DNA from: Nocardia macrotermitis
Lineage (GTDB): Bacteria; Actinomycetota; Actinomycetes; Mycobacteriales; Mycobacteriaceae
DNA length: 64,000 nt
NCBI RefSeq assembly: GCF_009604405.1
Contig: NZ_WEGK01000003.1
Coordinates: forward strand, 310,001 to 374,000
Direction: 5' to 3'
The position numbers were made by a program, and so were the translations under genes. The notes under the pieces are model-generated. The model saw nothing but the letters and a program-made list of their open reading frames with translations. It searched no databases and was not told the DNA's origin. Below, one piece after another: positions 34,779 through 42,316 of this stretch; position 1 is the stretch's first letter, and each line of letters opens with the position of its first letter.

Positions 34779-34786
34779 TGTGATCC

Positions 34787-35005
34787 TCAGGGGGGTGCGG
34801 TGGGGTGGACGCCGCACAGGTCGGCGGCGATGCCGAACAGTCGGAGACGTTCGGATCGTTGATCCTGTTGGCCGACTTGATGTTCGAGTGCGTGGCGGTG
34901 GATTTGTCGCATCATGTGCTCGGCGGCGTCGGCGGAGCCGAGCATGAGGTGGCAGAACAGCCGCAACTGCCTGTCGAGTGCCTCGGTTCTTTCCGGTTCG
35001 GACAT
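34787..35005 (-). CDS. Small protein resembling sigma-factor region 2
   Basis: A 72-residue protein (ATG at 35005; a GTG at 35008 is also in frame). Residues Cys18 to Cys64 align without gaps to Cys29-Cys75 of the sigma factor encoded 13 bp upstream. Fifteen of 47 positions are identical, including MLGS, AE and IA. It has no region 4 and no DNA-binding domain. It may be a decayed duplicate, or a mini-protein that competes for core polymerase or for a sigma partner. Tight spacing to both neighbours supports real translation. Confidence 0.55.
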   Translation of the reverse strand: MSEPERTEALDRQLRLFCHLMLGSADAAEHMMRQIHRHALEHQVGQQDQRSERLRLFGIAADLCGVHPTAPP

Positions 35006-35018
35006 CACGTTGCTGTTG

Positions 35019-35981
35019 TCAGAGTCCGAAGAGCGGAAACAGCGCTGCGCCGTGGAACGCGACGATCCGGCCGATGCCCTCGGTCGTGAGCGTGAGTACG
35101 TGCAGCGCGTGTGGGTGAAATTCGCCGTCGCGGCCGCGAGCGTAGACCGCGAACGCGGGCTGTCCGTTGGCGGATGCGGCGACCAGCCTGGTGGGTCCGA
35201 TCGTTCGCATCTGCTGGGCGAGGAAGGCGATGATGGTGTCGCGGCCCTCGAACCAGGTTGTGATCGGCGGCATTTCCCATCTGGCGTCCTCGGTCAGGAT
35301 CGCGACGAGTTGATCGACGTCCGCGGTTTCGAAGGCGGTGACGTAGCGGTCGAGTAGGGCCCGCTGCTGTGGTTCGGCCGGTTCGGTCAGGTCGTCCTCG
35401 CGCAGCGGAATCTGGTCTCGCGCGCGTTGCAACGCGCTGTTGACGGCCGCTGTCGTCATCTCCAACAGCTCCGCGACCTCGGCGGTTCGCCATTGCAGCA
35501 CGTCGCGAAGTATCAGCACGGCCCGTTGCCGCGGCGGCAGTCGCTGGAGCGCTCCGATCAGGGCTAGCCGCATGGAGTGTCGTTGCACCACAACGGTTTC
35601 CGGGTCGGTCGGTGCGGCGGTGAACAGGAAATCGGGGATCGGTTGCAGCCACGGCGTCTCGGGGGAACGCCGGGCTCGCGTCGTGTTCAGGTTCGTCTCG
35701 GGGGCGCCGAGATCGGCGGGCAGCGGTCGGCGTCGGCCTTTTTCCAGCGCTTTGAGACAGGCCCGGGTCGCGATGCGGTAGAGCCAGGTGCGCAACGACG
35801 AGCGGCCCTCGAACCTGTCGTATGCGTGCCAGGCGCTGAGGTAGACGTCCTGGACCACTTCCTCGGCGTCGTCGATGGAGCCGAGCATGCGGTAGCAGTA
35901 GGCGAGCAGCTCACGCCGGAACGGTCCGCTCAGCGTCGCGAAATCCTCGTTGCCGGTCTCGGCTTCGGTCACAGGGTGCAT
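35019..35981 (-). CDS. SigG-like ECF sigma factor with C-terminal SnoaL domain
   Basis: A 320-residue extracytoplasmic-function sigma factor. Region 2 lies at about 22-85 (AYCYRMLGSIDDAEEVVQDVY), the linker has WLQPIPD at 111-117, region 4 lies at about 138-190 (LPPRQRAVLILRDVLQW, then VNSALQRAR), and a SnoaL-like domain covers about 205-320. This design is that of the SigG/SigJ type, in which the extra domain regulates activity and no separate anti-sigma factor is needed. The ATG at 35981 is used; the frame is open further but without signal. It lies in a five-gene operon. Confidence 0.87.
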   Translation of the reverse strand: MHPVTEAETGNEDFATLSGPFRRELLAYCYRMLGSIDDAEEVVQDVYLSAWHAYDRFEGRSSLRTWLYRIATRACLKALEKGRRRPLPADLGAPETNLNTTRARRSPETPWLQPIPDFLFTAAPTDPETVVVQRHSMRLALIGALQRLPPRQRAVLILRDVLQWRTAEVAELLEMTTAAVNSALQRARDQIPLREDDLTEPAEPQQRALLDRYVTAFETADVDQLVAILTEDARWEMPPITTWFEGRDTIIAFLAQQMRTIGPTRLVAASANGQPAFAVYARGRDGEFHPHALHVLTLTTEGIGRIVAFHGAALFPLFGL

Positions 35982-36012
35982 GATGCGCCAATTCTCTTGC
36001 CGGTGTGCCGTC

Positions 36013-36720
36013 TCACGAGATCGTGATGTCGGCCATGTCGATGGCGACCAGGACGATCCGGTCGTCGCCCATCGATGTGTAGGCCCGGCGGGTGGCCGGG
36101 ACCATGATGCCGTCGACGTCGCGATAGCCGGTCGCGTAGAGATGTGATTCAGTGGTCGGGTCGACGATGTCGATGGTGAAATCGTGGCGGCGCAGCAACC
36201 CGTCGGGGCCGAAGCAGAACACCTGCTCACGGGCGTGGGTCTTGATGTGGTCGGGGAAGGTCACGCGCAACCGCCGCCACGTTTCGCCGTCGGCTTCGAT
36301 CGGGGCGATCTCTTCACCGACGAAACCCGGCCAGGTCAACAGGAACGGGGTATTCACGTACGTCCACAGTGCTTCCCCGGTGAAGTACGCCAGATGCAAG
36401 TCGTCCCAAGGGGTTTGGAAGTCGTGGCCGGCGAACGACTGCTCCGGATCGTCGCGCTCGCCGACTACGGCGCCGTCGGGGCGTTGCAACTCGACCCGGT
36501 CGGGTCGGAAGAGTGAGCGGCGGTCCTGTGTGCGGTAGTCCATGGTCACTTGTTGCTGCGTGGTGTCCACCTCGAAGCGGACGTTGCTCATCGCGTCCGC
36601 TTTTCCCTTCATCTGCCAGAAGGCTCCGCTGATGGCGGCGTCGATGCGGATCGTCTTGGTCCGGTTCCAACGGTCCAGACCGCCGTGTGCGGTGATCGCG
36701 GTCGCGAGTAGATCGCTCAT
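36013..36720 (-). CDS. Conserved protein of the sigma operon, possibly LolA-like fold
   Basis: A 235-residue soluble protein that I cannot assign to a named family. It is rich in beta-strand patterns (TIRIDAAISGAFWQMKGK, then FEVDTTQQQVTMDYRTQ) and contains many aromatic residues, reminiscent of the LolA/LppX lipid-binding barrel, but it has no signal peptide or lipobox. It lies between the SDR gene (47 bp) and the sigma factor gene (31 bp). Proteins of this kind next to SigJ/SigG-type sigma factors may be targets or ligand sensors. Confidence 0.6.
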   Translation of the reverse strand: MSDLLATAITAHGGLDRWNRTKTIRIDAAISGAFWQMKGKADAMSNVRFEVDTTQQQVTMDYRTQDRRSLFRPDRVELQRPDGAVVGERDDPEQSFAGHDFQTPWDDLHLAYFTGEALWTYVNTPFLLTWPGFVGEEIAPIEADGETWRRLRVTFPDHIKTHAREQVFCFGPDGLLRRHDFTIDIVDPTTESHLYATGYRDVDGIMVPATRRAYTSMGDDRIVLVAIDMADITIS

Positions 36721-36767
36721 TGTGTTGGTCCTCTGTGTCCGAGAGAGGTTCGACGTCGTTGCTGGCG

Positions 36768-37559
36768 TCAGTCGACGACGAGTCCGCCGGTCAGGTTGGC
36801 GACGGTGCCGGTCATCGCCGAGGCCCGGTCGGAGGCGAGCAACACCGCCGCTTGCGCGAGTTCGTCCAGTGCGGTCAACCGCTTGCGGTGGGTCATCGCG
36901 CCTTCCATCTCGAGCAGTTGATCCTTCGTCGTACCGAGCGCGTCCGCGTGCAGCCCGAACACGGTGTGGATGGTCGGCGTCTCCGGTATTCCGGTGGTGC
37001 GCAAGCAGATCGTGCGGACGCCGTGCTGGGCCCATTCGGCCGACAGCGCCCGGCTGAGACCTTCCATCGCCGCCCATCCGACACTCATCCCACCCACCAG
37101 CGGCAACGGCAGGCGCGCCGGTTCGGGGGTGTTCATCATGATCACGCCCGACCGCTGGGCGATCATGTGTCGCGCAGCGGATTTCGCGGTCACGAAGTGG
37201 GCCCGGGTATACGTGGTGATCGGGTGCAGGAAATTCTCGATCGGCAGGTCGGTGAACGGGATTCCCTGCAACCCTCGCGGTGAGATTCCGATCGCGTTGA
37301 ACGACACGTCGAGGGTGCCCGCGTCGGCGACGACCGCGGCCAGGTGGTCGGCTACCGCCTTCTCGTCGGCGGCATCCACCACAGCGGTCTCGGCCGCGCC
37401 GCCCGCCGCTGTGATCTCCTTCGCGGCCGTCTCCATGACGTCCGGCGTGCGGCCGGTCAGGAAAACCCGGGCACCCTCCTGGGCGAATGCGCGGGCCACC
37501 GCACTGCCGATCGCGCCGCCTGCGCCGTAGACAACGACATTCTTGTTTTCCAGCAACAT
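36768..37559 (-). CDS. Short-chain dehydrogenase/reductase, first gene of the sigma operon
   Basis: A 263-residue SDR with VVVYGAGGAIGSAVARAF as the cofactor loop and a typical C-terminus (TGTVANLTGGLVVD). The usual YxxxK active-site motif is not evident; the corresponding region reads VGWAAMEGLSRALSAE, so it may be an atypical or non-catalytic member. The ATG at 37559 follows AGAGAAGG. It starts the operon that continues to the sigma factor. The substrate is unknown. Confidence 0.75.
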   Translation of the reverse strand: MLLENKNVVVYGAGGAIGSAVARAFAQEGARVFLTGRTPDVMETAAKEITAAGGAAETAVVDAADEKAVADHLAAVVADAGTLDVSFNAIGISPRGLQGIPFTDLPIENFLHPITTYTRAHFVTAKSAARHMIAQRSGVIMMNTPEPARLPLPLVGGMSVGWAAMEGLSRALSAEWAQHGVRTICLRTTGIPETPTIHTVFGLHADALGTTKDQLLEMEGAMTHRKRLTALDELAQAAVLLASDRASAMTGTVANLTGGLVVD

Positions 37560-37916
37560 GACCTTCTCTTTCCGTTGTTCCACGTCAGTGCGTGAGGGCC
37601 GTGCCCGTCGAGTTGGTGCACGCGGTGTTCGTCGAGGCTGAAACGAGTGCGTGCTCCCGGACCCGACGAGGTCAGGGGGAGCTGATGCTGGATCACGACC
37701 GTTGCGGTCGCGCCGATCACCTCCTACACGTACAGAGGCGGGCTCATCACGAAATTCATCGGTGCCCGATCCGGTGCTGGGAAAAACGGATTCGCCTCCG
37801 AGAATCGGTCTGTTGCGGTCAGCCGAAAGTTCAGGCTGATCGATCCGGGCGGGCTGTATCGACATACGAGACCCGTCGGTTCGCGTGCGTAGTTGGTCGA
37901 ACAGGGTGGGCGGCGT
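37560..37916. other. 357-bp gap without a recognisable gene
   Basis: The region between the TetR gene and the SDR/sigma operon. It should contain the promoter of the sigma operon. An 11-nt perfect Shine-Dalgarno complement (minus strand, 37715-37725) has no credible reading frame after it. No dyad as strong as the ones elsewhere in the window was found. Confidence 0.5.
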
Positions 37917-38477
37917 TCACGCCGTGTCGCGGGTGACACCCGTGCGAACGATGGCCAGCAAACGGTCGATCTGCGGTGCGTCTGCGGCGGCCTGGCCGAT
38001 TCCGTTGCAGGCGGCGAGTAGGTCGGTTACGTCGAGATCGGCCTGGATCGCGCCCGAGTGCTGTGCCCGGCTCAGTAGATCGGCCGCGGCGGTGTGCATC
38101 GTTGCGTGCCAATCCTGGTACAGGGTTGATCGCTGGCCGGAATCGTCTTCCGGGATGGCCAGGGGGAGTTGGCCTTTCGTGGAGACGTGGGTGATGAAGG
38201 CGCGGAGCCAGGTGAACAGGGCGTCGGCGGGGGAGGGGGCGTCGAGCAGGGTGCGGGCCAGGCCGCCCAGGGCGGTGACCTCCTCGGCGTAGACGGCGAT
38301 GACCAGGTCTCGGCGGGTGGGGAAGTGGCGGTACATGGTCGCGTTGCCGACTCCGGCGCGGCGGGCGATCTCGTCCAGGGGGGCGCTCACGCCGAGTTCG
38401 TCGAACACCTCTCGCGCGGCCGCCGATACCAGGTCGTAGTTGCGGCGTGCGTCGGCGCGGAGGGGGCGGGCGGTCAT
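37917..38477 (-). CDS. TetR-family regulator
   Basis: A 186-residue TetR protein with an N-terminal HTH (LDEIARRAGVGNATMYRHFPTR) and a C-terminal ligand-binding domain of the common actinobacterial type (LFTWLRAFITHVSTKGQL). The ATG has AAGGAGA 5 bp upstream. It is divergent from a SnoaL gene, and the shared gap holds a 55-bp inverted repeat, so it probably represses both genes. It is distinct from the TetR protein at 13824 and recognises a different sequence. Confidence 0.85.
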   Translation of the reverse strand: MTARPLRADARRNYDLVSAAAREVFDELGVSAPLDEIARRAGVGNATMYRHFPTRRDLVIAVYAEEVTALGGLARTLLDAPSPADALFTWLRAFITHVSTKGQLPLAIPEDDSGQRSTLYQDWHATMHTAAADLLSRAQHSGAIQADLDVTDLLAACNGIGQAAADAPQIDRLLAIVRTGVTRDTA

Positions 38478-38490
38478 CTTTCTCCTTGCG

Positions 38491-38545
38491 AAGTGGGGAA
38501 CTCCCCGGTTAGTCTAGCCAGGACTAAACGGGGAGTTCCCCACTT
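38491..38545. promoter_or_regulatory. 55-bp inverted repeat with two internal operator dyads
   Basis: Two 24-bp arms (38491-38514 and 38522-38545) are reverse complements at 23 of 24 positions around a 7-nt centre. Each arm contains its own small dyad (GGGGA-AC-TCCCC and its mirror). This gives two TetR operators facing two divergent promoters. The whole lies in the 85-bp gap between the TetR start and the SnoaL start. Confidence 0.8.
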
Positions 38546-38562
38546 ATGTGAAAGGTGTTCGG

Positions 38563-38973
38563 ATGGTGGACATTTCCGCGGCGGATCGGATCGCGATCCA
38601 CGAGACGATCGCGCTGCACGGACATGTGGCCGATGACCGTGACTGGGATCGTTGGGGTGAGCTGTACGCCGACGATCTGGTGCTGGACCTCGAGGATTTC
38701 GGGCTCGGCACCATCGAAGGTCTTGCGGCACTACGGGAATTGGCCCGCACTAACCAGGACGACCCGGCGCAGCCACTCGGACATCACGTCACCAATATCG
38801 TCGTGGTCGCCCGCGATGGCGATCTGGTGCGGGCGCGATCCAAGGGGCTGTCGGTCCATGCCGACGGGACCAGTGGCACGGTCGTCTACGAGGACACCCT
38901 GCGACGCGAACCGCAGGGCTGGCGCATTTGCCATCGCAGAATCTTCGCGCGTCGCGTGCCCGGACGAGCCTAG
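38563..38973 (+). CDS. SnoaL-like / NTF2-fold protein
   Basis: A 136-residue SnoaL-like protein (IHETIALHGHVADDRDWDRW at the N-terminus and a C-terminal WRICHRRIFARR strand). The ATG at 38563 has AAAGG 9 bp upstream; a GTG at 38548 is possible but lies next to the repeat arm. It is divergent from and probably controlled by the TetR gene. Homologues act as isomerases, dehydratases or binders of hydrophobic small molecules. The inducer of the TetR protein is likely its substrate. Confidence 0.78.
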   Translation: MVDISAADRIAIHETIALHGHVADDRDWDRWGELYADDLVLDLEDFGLGTIEGLAALRELARTNQDDPAQPLGHHVTNIVVVARDGDLVRARSKGLSVHADGTSGTVVYEDTLRREPQGWRICHRRIFARRVPGRA

Positions 38974-39141
38974 CCGGACGTGTTGGTCGTCGCGTGCCGA
39001 AATCCCGGCATGGCCGCGTGCCCGCCGTCATCGTGGCGGCACCGCTCGATACGTCGTACGTCGACCGGCGGCGATGCGGAATATGTTGCTGCCCAGCGGT
39101 TTCCATCTCGACATGAGATCGCCGCGTACGGCCGCTCACCG

Positions 39142-39852
39142 CTACGTGTAGCGGTGAGCCCAGCCCATGACCTGGGTGACGTACGCCATCGAATGGTTGT
39201 AGCGCAGGATGGCGGCGGTGCGCTGTTCGGGCTTGTTCATGTTGAGGCCGCCGGAGCAGAGGTAGTTTCCGGCGGTGTAGCTGGCGTCGAAGAGGTTCTG
39301 GGGGTTGCTGCCGGGGCGGGCATAGTGGGCCCAGGTGGTGGGCATGAACTGCATCGGGCCCTCGGCGCGGGCGAATTTGCCGTTGTGGTCGCGGATGATC
39401 TCGTTGTGCGCGAGGGTGCCGTCCAGGGCGGGGCCGTAGATGTTGCGGCGCGCGGTGCCGAACATGTCGACGTTGCCGTTGTTGGCGTGATGCGATTCGA
39501 CGCGGCCGATTCCGGCGAGCAACTGCCAGGGCATGTGGCATCGAGGCTGTTCCACAGCGAGTTCGGCGGCGGCGACCTTGTATGCCGTCGCCGCGATCCC
39601 GGGAATCTCCGGTGTGCTCGAGCCGCTGCTCGATCCGGAGTCCGCGGAGCCGCTGCTCGACCCGGAATCCGCCGAGCCGCTGCTCGATCCGGTGGGCAGC
39701 AGCGCAATGGCGTGCACCGCGGGGGTGACCTCGGCGGCCGAAGCCTGTGTGGCCAGGGTGGTTACGGACACCACCCCGGGAACCAACCCGGACAATGCGA
39801 TCACCGACTTGCGCCGGACCGTCGATTCGGGCTTCTTCCGGTGACGTCCCAC
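39142..39852 (-). CDS. Secreted lytic transglycosylase
   Basis: A 236-residue exported murein hydrolase. It has a basic N-terminus and a signal peptide ending near residues 38-40 (ATQASA), a Ser/Gly-rich linker at about 55-80, then an SLT-type domain with the catalytic Glu119 in GRVESHH and QFMPTTWAHYA. The linker is built from a 9-residue repeat (ADSGSSSGS) encoded by a 27-bp DNA repeat at 39620-39694. It cleaves peptidoglycan glycan strands. A fragment of a related C-terminus occurs at 33912. Confidence 0.85.
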   Translation of the reverse strand: MGRHRKKPESTVRRKSVIALSGLVPGVVSVTTLATQASAAEVTPAVHAIALLPTGSSSGSADSGSSSGSADSGSSSGSSTPEIPGIAATAYKVAAAELAVEQPRCHMPWQLLAGIGRVESHHANNGNVDMFGTARRNIYGPALDGTLAHNEIIRDHNGKFARAEGPMQFMPTTWAHYARPGSNPQNLFDASYTAGNYLCSGGLNMNKPEQRTAAILRYNHSMAYVTQVMGWAHRYT

Positions 39853-40011
39853 CTCGGCGCTACCTCCATGACATTGCTACGAGCGGACGTCATTGTATCG
39901 ATAACGGACGCCGAGCGCTCGGTAACGCGAAATAGTTTTTCCGGCACCATGATTCGCGACCGAGCGGGGAGGGAATCAGCTGTGCGGATTGCGCTGATGT
40001 GGCAGCGCCGT

Positions 40012-41577
40012 CTACTTCCTCCCGCGTGCGGACTTGCCGTCCCGTCCCGTGAGCGCGGCATTTATCGCAGCCTTGTCGAATGCGGCGGGATCGTGCTGGT
40101 CAGCATGCTCGTAACCCAGCCATTCGAGCCGATCTGCGTGCTCGGGGTGGTTCGGATCGGCGAGAATCTCCAGTAGCTTCTCGTACCCCCACATCCCACC
40201 GCAATCCTCCGGCGGTGTCGCACGGCGGCCGCCGGTGCAGCGTGGATAGGTTGCCGACGCGGTGGCGGGCCCGGAGTGCTCGACGACGATCGCGTGCTCC
40301 CAGTCGTCGCCGAAATCGTAGGTGTAGCTAAGTTTCGCGCCGACCGTGCCCGCGACCTGTTCGAGGGTGGTCTTGGCATCGGCCCGGTGCCCCAGTTGCG
40401 GATCGGGGCGTCCGAAGGTGCCGAAGTCGGTGTCGAACGAGTACAGGTGACTGTTCGTCCAGCCGAACGCGGTCTGGATGACATCGTGGAGTTCGTTCAA
40501 CGGGATGTCACCGGGAACCTCGAGGCGCCGCCAGATCGGCGGTTTGGCATAGCGCAGATCGACCCGCAAGCGCAGGATCGGCGCCCGGCCGTCTCGGGTC
40601 TTGCGTTTGGGGGGCAGCTTGGCGGGTTTCAGGGACCGTGTTCCGCGTCCGGAGCCGGTGTCGAGCAATCCCGAGGCGGACATCTCCTCCAGGACGCTCA
40701 GGAGCGCGTCCGGATCCAGGTCGTCGCCGTGCGGTGGTCGTGGTATCGACGACAATGGCAGTGTCCGGAGCCGGGCGCGCAGCAGCGTGGCGAGCAGGTG
40801 GTAGCCGGGGCCGTCCTCGTCGCCGAGATCGAGGTTGTCCTCGGGGGTGTCGCCGAACGTCGAGTCGCCCCTGTCGTGGTCGGCGCGATGGTCGAGGGCG
40901 ACTTCCGCATGCCACCGGAATTCTGCTGGGGCCAAGGGCTTTTCGGTCAATCGTAGGTTTTCCCGGCGGGCCTGCCCGCGTATCGTGGCCAATGCGTCGG
41001 GCAGCTCCTCGGGCTCCAGCATCGCGATCTGTACCGCCGCGCCGCATTCGTCGGGATCGACGATGAGCATCATCGCGTGCGCGCCGTGCGGCCGTTCGAA
41101 ATACGCTGCCAGAAGGAATATTTCATCCTCTGGATCGGTGAGCGCCACACAACCGCGTACGGTCACCGGATCCTCGAGGTTTCGGATCCAGTCGGGAAAT
41201 GCGTTGGCGGGCACCGTGAGACGACTCTTGTGCAGCTTGGCTGCCGCCGCGATCGGCTCGGTTCCGAGCACCGCGAACATGCTCAGCAATCCCGCTGCCG
41301 GGACACCGCCCAATGCCTCGAAGGCGGGGAGCATCGAGGTGAGCACCAACTCTTCCGCGTCATCCCCCGCAAGGCTCGCGGATGTCAGCAGCATCGCCCC
41401 GATCAGTTCCGCGTCCAGCGGATCGGTGACCGCGTCGAGCGATTCGAGAATCGGCGCCACTGGGATCGGAGAGTCGAACGGGTCGTCGTCCCCGTCGAGC
41501 TCGGTGGGTAGCTCGGTCGCCATGTCCGGCTTCGGCACGAGTTCCAGGTTCCGGTGGGGTCGTCGACGACTGGTCAT
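40012..41577 (-). CDS. Plasmid pRiA4b ORF-3-like protein with a large N-terminal extension
   Basis: A 521-residue protein. The C-terminal third is a pRiA4b ORF-3/IS1096-type domain (RVDLRYAKPPIWRRLEVPGD, then FGWTNSHLYSF and DFGDDWEH near residue 421). The first 330 residues are acidic and helical and not recognised. ORF-3 domains occur on plasmids and near mobile elements, with unknown function. The ATG at 41577 was chosen; a Met at 41523 is possible. No transposase or inverted repeats were found near it. Confidence 0.75.
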   Translation of the reverse strand: MTSRRRPHRNLELVPKPDMATELPTELDGDDDPFDSPIPVAPILESLDAVTDPLDAELIGAMLLTSASLAGDDAEELVLTSMLPAFEALGGVPAAGLLSMFAVLGTEPIAAAAKLHKSRLTVPANAFPDWIRNLEDPVTVRGCVALTDPEDEIFLLAAYFERPHGAHAMMLIVDPDECGAAVQIAMLEPEELPDALATIRGQARRENLRLTEKPLAPAEFRWHAEVALDHRADHDRGDSTFGDTPEDNLDLGDEDGPGYHLLATLLRARLRTLPLSSIPRPPHGDDLDPDALLSVLEEMSASGLLDTGSGRGTRSLKPAKLPPKRKTRDGRAPILRLRVDLRYAKPPIWRRLEVPGDIPLNELHDVIQTAFGWTNSHLYSFDTDFGTFGRPDPQLGHRADAKTTLEQVAGTVGAKLSYTYDFGDDWEHAIVVEHSGPATASATYPRCTGGRRATPPEDCGGMWGYEKLLEILADPNHPEHADRLEWLGYEHADQHDPAAFDKAAINAALTGRDGKSARGRK

Positions 41578-41696
41578 ACCCGAGACAATAGGGGCAACTC
41601 GGTTCAAGGACGAGGGCGGTTGAACATCCGGCGATGCCTGGCGTGGTCGGGTCGTGTGCCCGGGTCCCTGTCGCATTCGAGAGCACGCGATCGTTT

Positions 41697-41719
41697 CGGT
41701 ATTACTGGGAGTAATACCG
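41697..41719. promoter_or_regulatory. Toxin-antitoxin operator, perfect 10-bp inverted repeat
   Basis: CGGTATTACT-GGG-AGTAATACCG, a perfect inverted repeat that ends 17 bp before the antitoxin start. Its symmetry and place fit autoregulation by a ribbon-helix-helix antitoxin. A further half-match (GGTACTCTGGGCGGTAT) lies just downstream. Confidence 0.72.
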
Positions 41720-41736
41720 CTGGTACTCTGGGCGGT

Positions 41737-41961
41737 ATGAGCAAGTCGCTGTCGGTCAAGGTGCCCGATGATCTCGATGCCCGGATGCGATCCGCTGCGG
41801 GGGACAACCTGTCCGAATGGGTTGTAGAGGCTATCGAGGATCGCCTCGAGCGTGAGATGTGGGCCAAGTCGAAGGAGGCCGAGGCCTTGCTGGGGATCGA
41901 TGTGCAGTGGCTCGACGACGAGCGCAAGGCTGTCGAGCGGGCACAGCGTGCGGCAAGGTGA
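41737..41961 (+). CDS. Ribbon-helix-helix antitoxin
   Basis: A 74-residue protein. The N-terminal strand and two helices (SLSVKVPDDLDARMRSAAGD, then LSEWVVEAIEDRLERE) form an RHH/CopG/MazE-type DNA-binding fold. The charged C-terminal tail (KSKEAEALLGIDVQWLDDER) is of the kind that binds a toxin. Its stop codon overlaps the next gene by 14 bp. A perfect dyad lies just upstream. It is the probable antitoxin and autorepressor. Confidence 0.8.
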   Translation: MSKSLSVKVPDDLDARMRSAAGDNLSEWVVEAIEDRLEREMWAKSKEAEALLGIDVQWLDDERKAVERAQRAAR

Positions 41962-42262
41962 GGTCAGGCCCCGCCGAGACTCGGTGGGCCCGACCACTTA
42001 CGTGGTTGTCTTGTCCGGTCCTCGCTATCACGCGGCAGGGAAAGGTCGAGTTGCCTTCTGCCGGGTTGTCGCAGGGAGCGTTCCCGACGATTTCGCCACG
42101 ATGCACCGTGTTCGCTACCGGGACGAAAACGGTATGGAGACAACAGGTGTCGCGGTGCCGGACCTGATCGGGTGGATGCCCGAGTCGGGACTGGGCGAAC
42201 CCGTCGGTTTGGTGACCGACATGCCCGCTCTCCTGCGGGTCGTCGGAGCGTTGTTCCGCTGA
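41948..42262 (+). CDS. MazF/PemK-like toxin
   Basis: A 104-residue protein starting with GTG inside the antitoxin gene. The start RQGEVRPRRD resembles the RRGEVWxVD opening of MazF-type endoribonucleases, followed by TTYVVVLSG and the C-terminal segment VTDMPALLRVVGALFR. Sequence identity to classical MazF looks low, so the activity is a guess, and a CcdB-like gyrase poison is also possible. Small size, overlap and RHH partner support a type II toxin-antitoxin pair. Confidence 0.65.
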   Translation: MRQGEVRPRRDSVGPTTYVVVLSGPRYHAAGKGRVAFCRVVAGSVPDDFATMHRVRYRDENGMETTGVAVPDLIGWMPESGLGEPVGLVTDMPALLRVVGALFR

Positions 42263-42316
42263 TCCGGTGTGTCGGCGGGTGGATGAGTACGGGTGCCGTC
42301 ACGTTTGTTGTCGTGG

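Noticed and set aside
37715..37725. An 11-nt match to the 3' end of 16S rRNA (a perfect Shine-Dalgarno complement on the minus strand)
   Set aside because: No credible gene follows it and the flanking bases do not match 16S rRNA, so it is not an rRNA fragment. Chance is the simplest explanation.
40012..42262. Insertion sequence or integrated element
   Set aside because: Despite a plasmid-type domain and a toxin-antitoxin pair, no transposase, integrase, terminal inverted repeats or target duplication could be seen.
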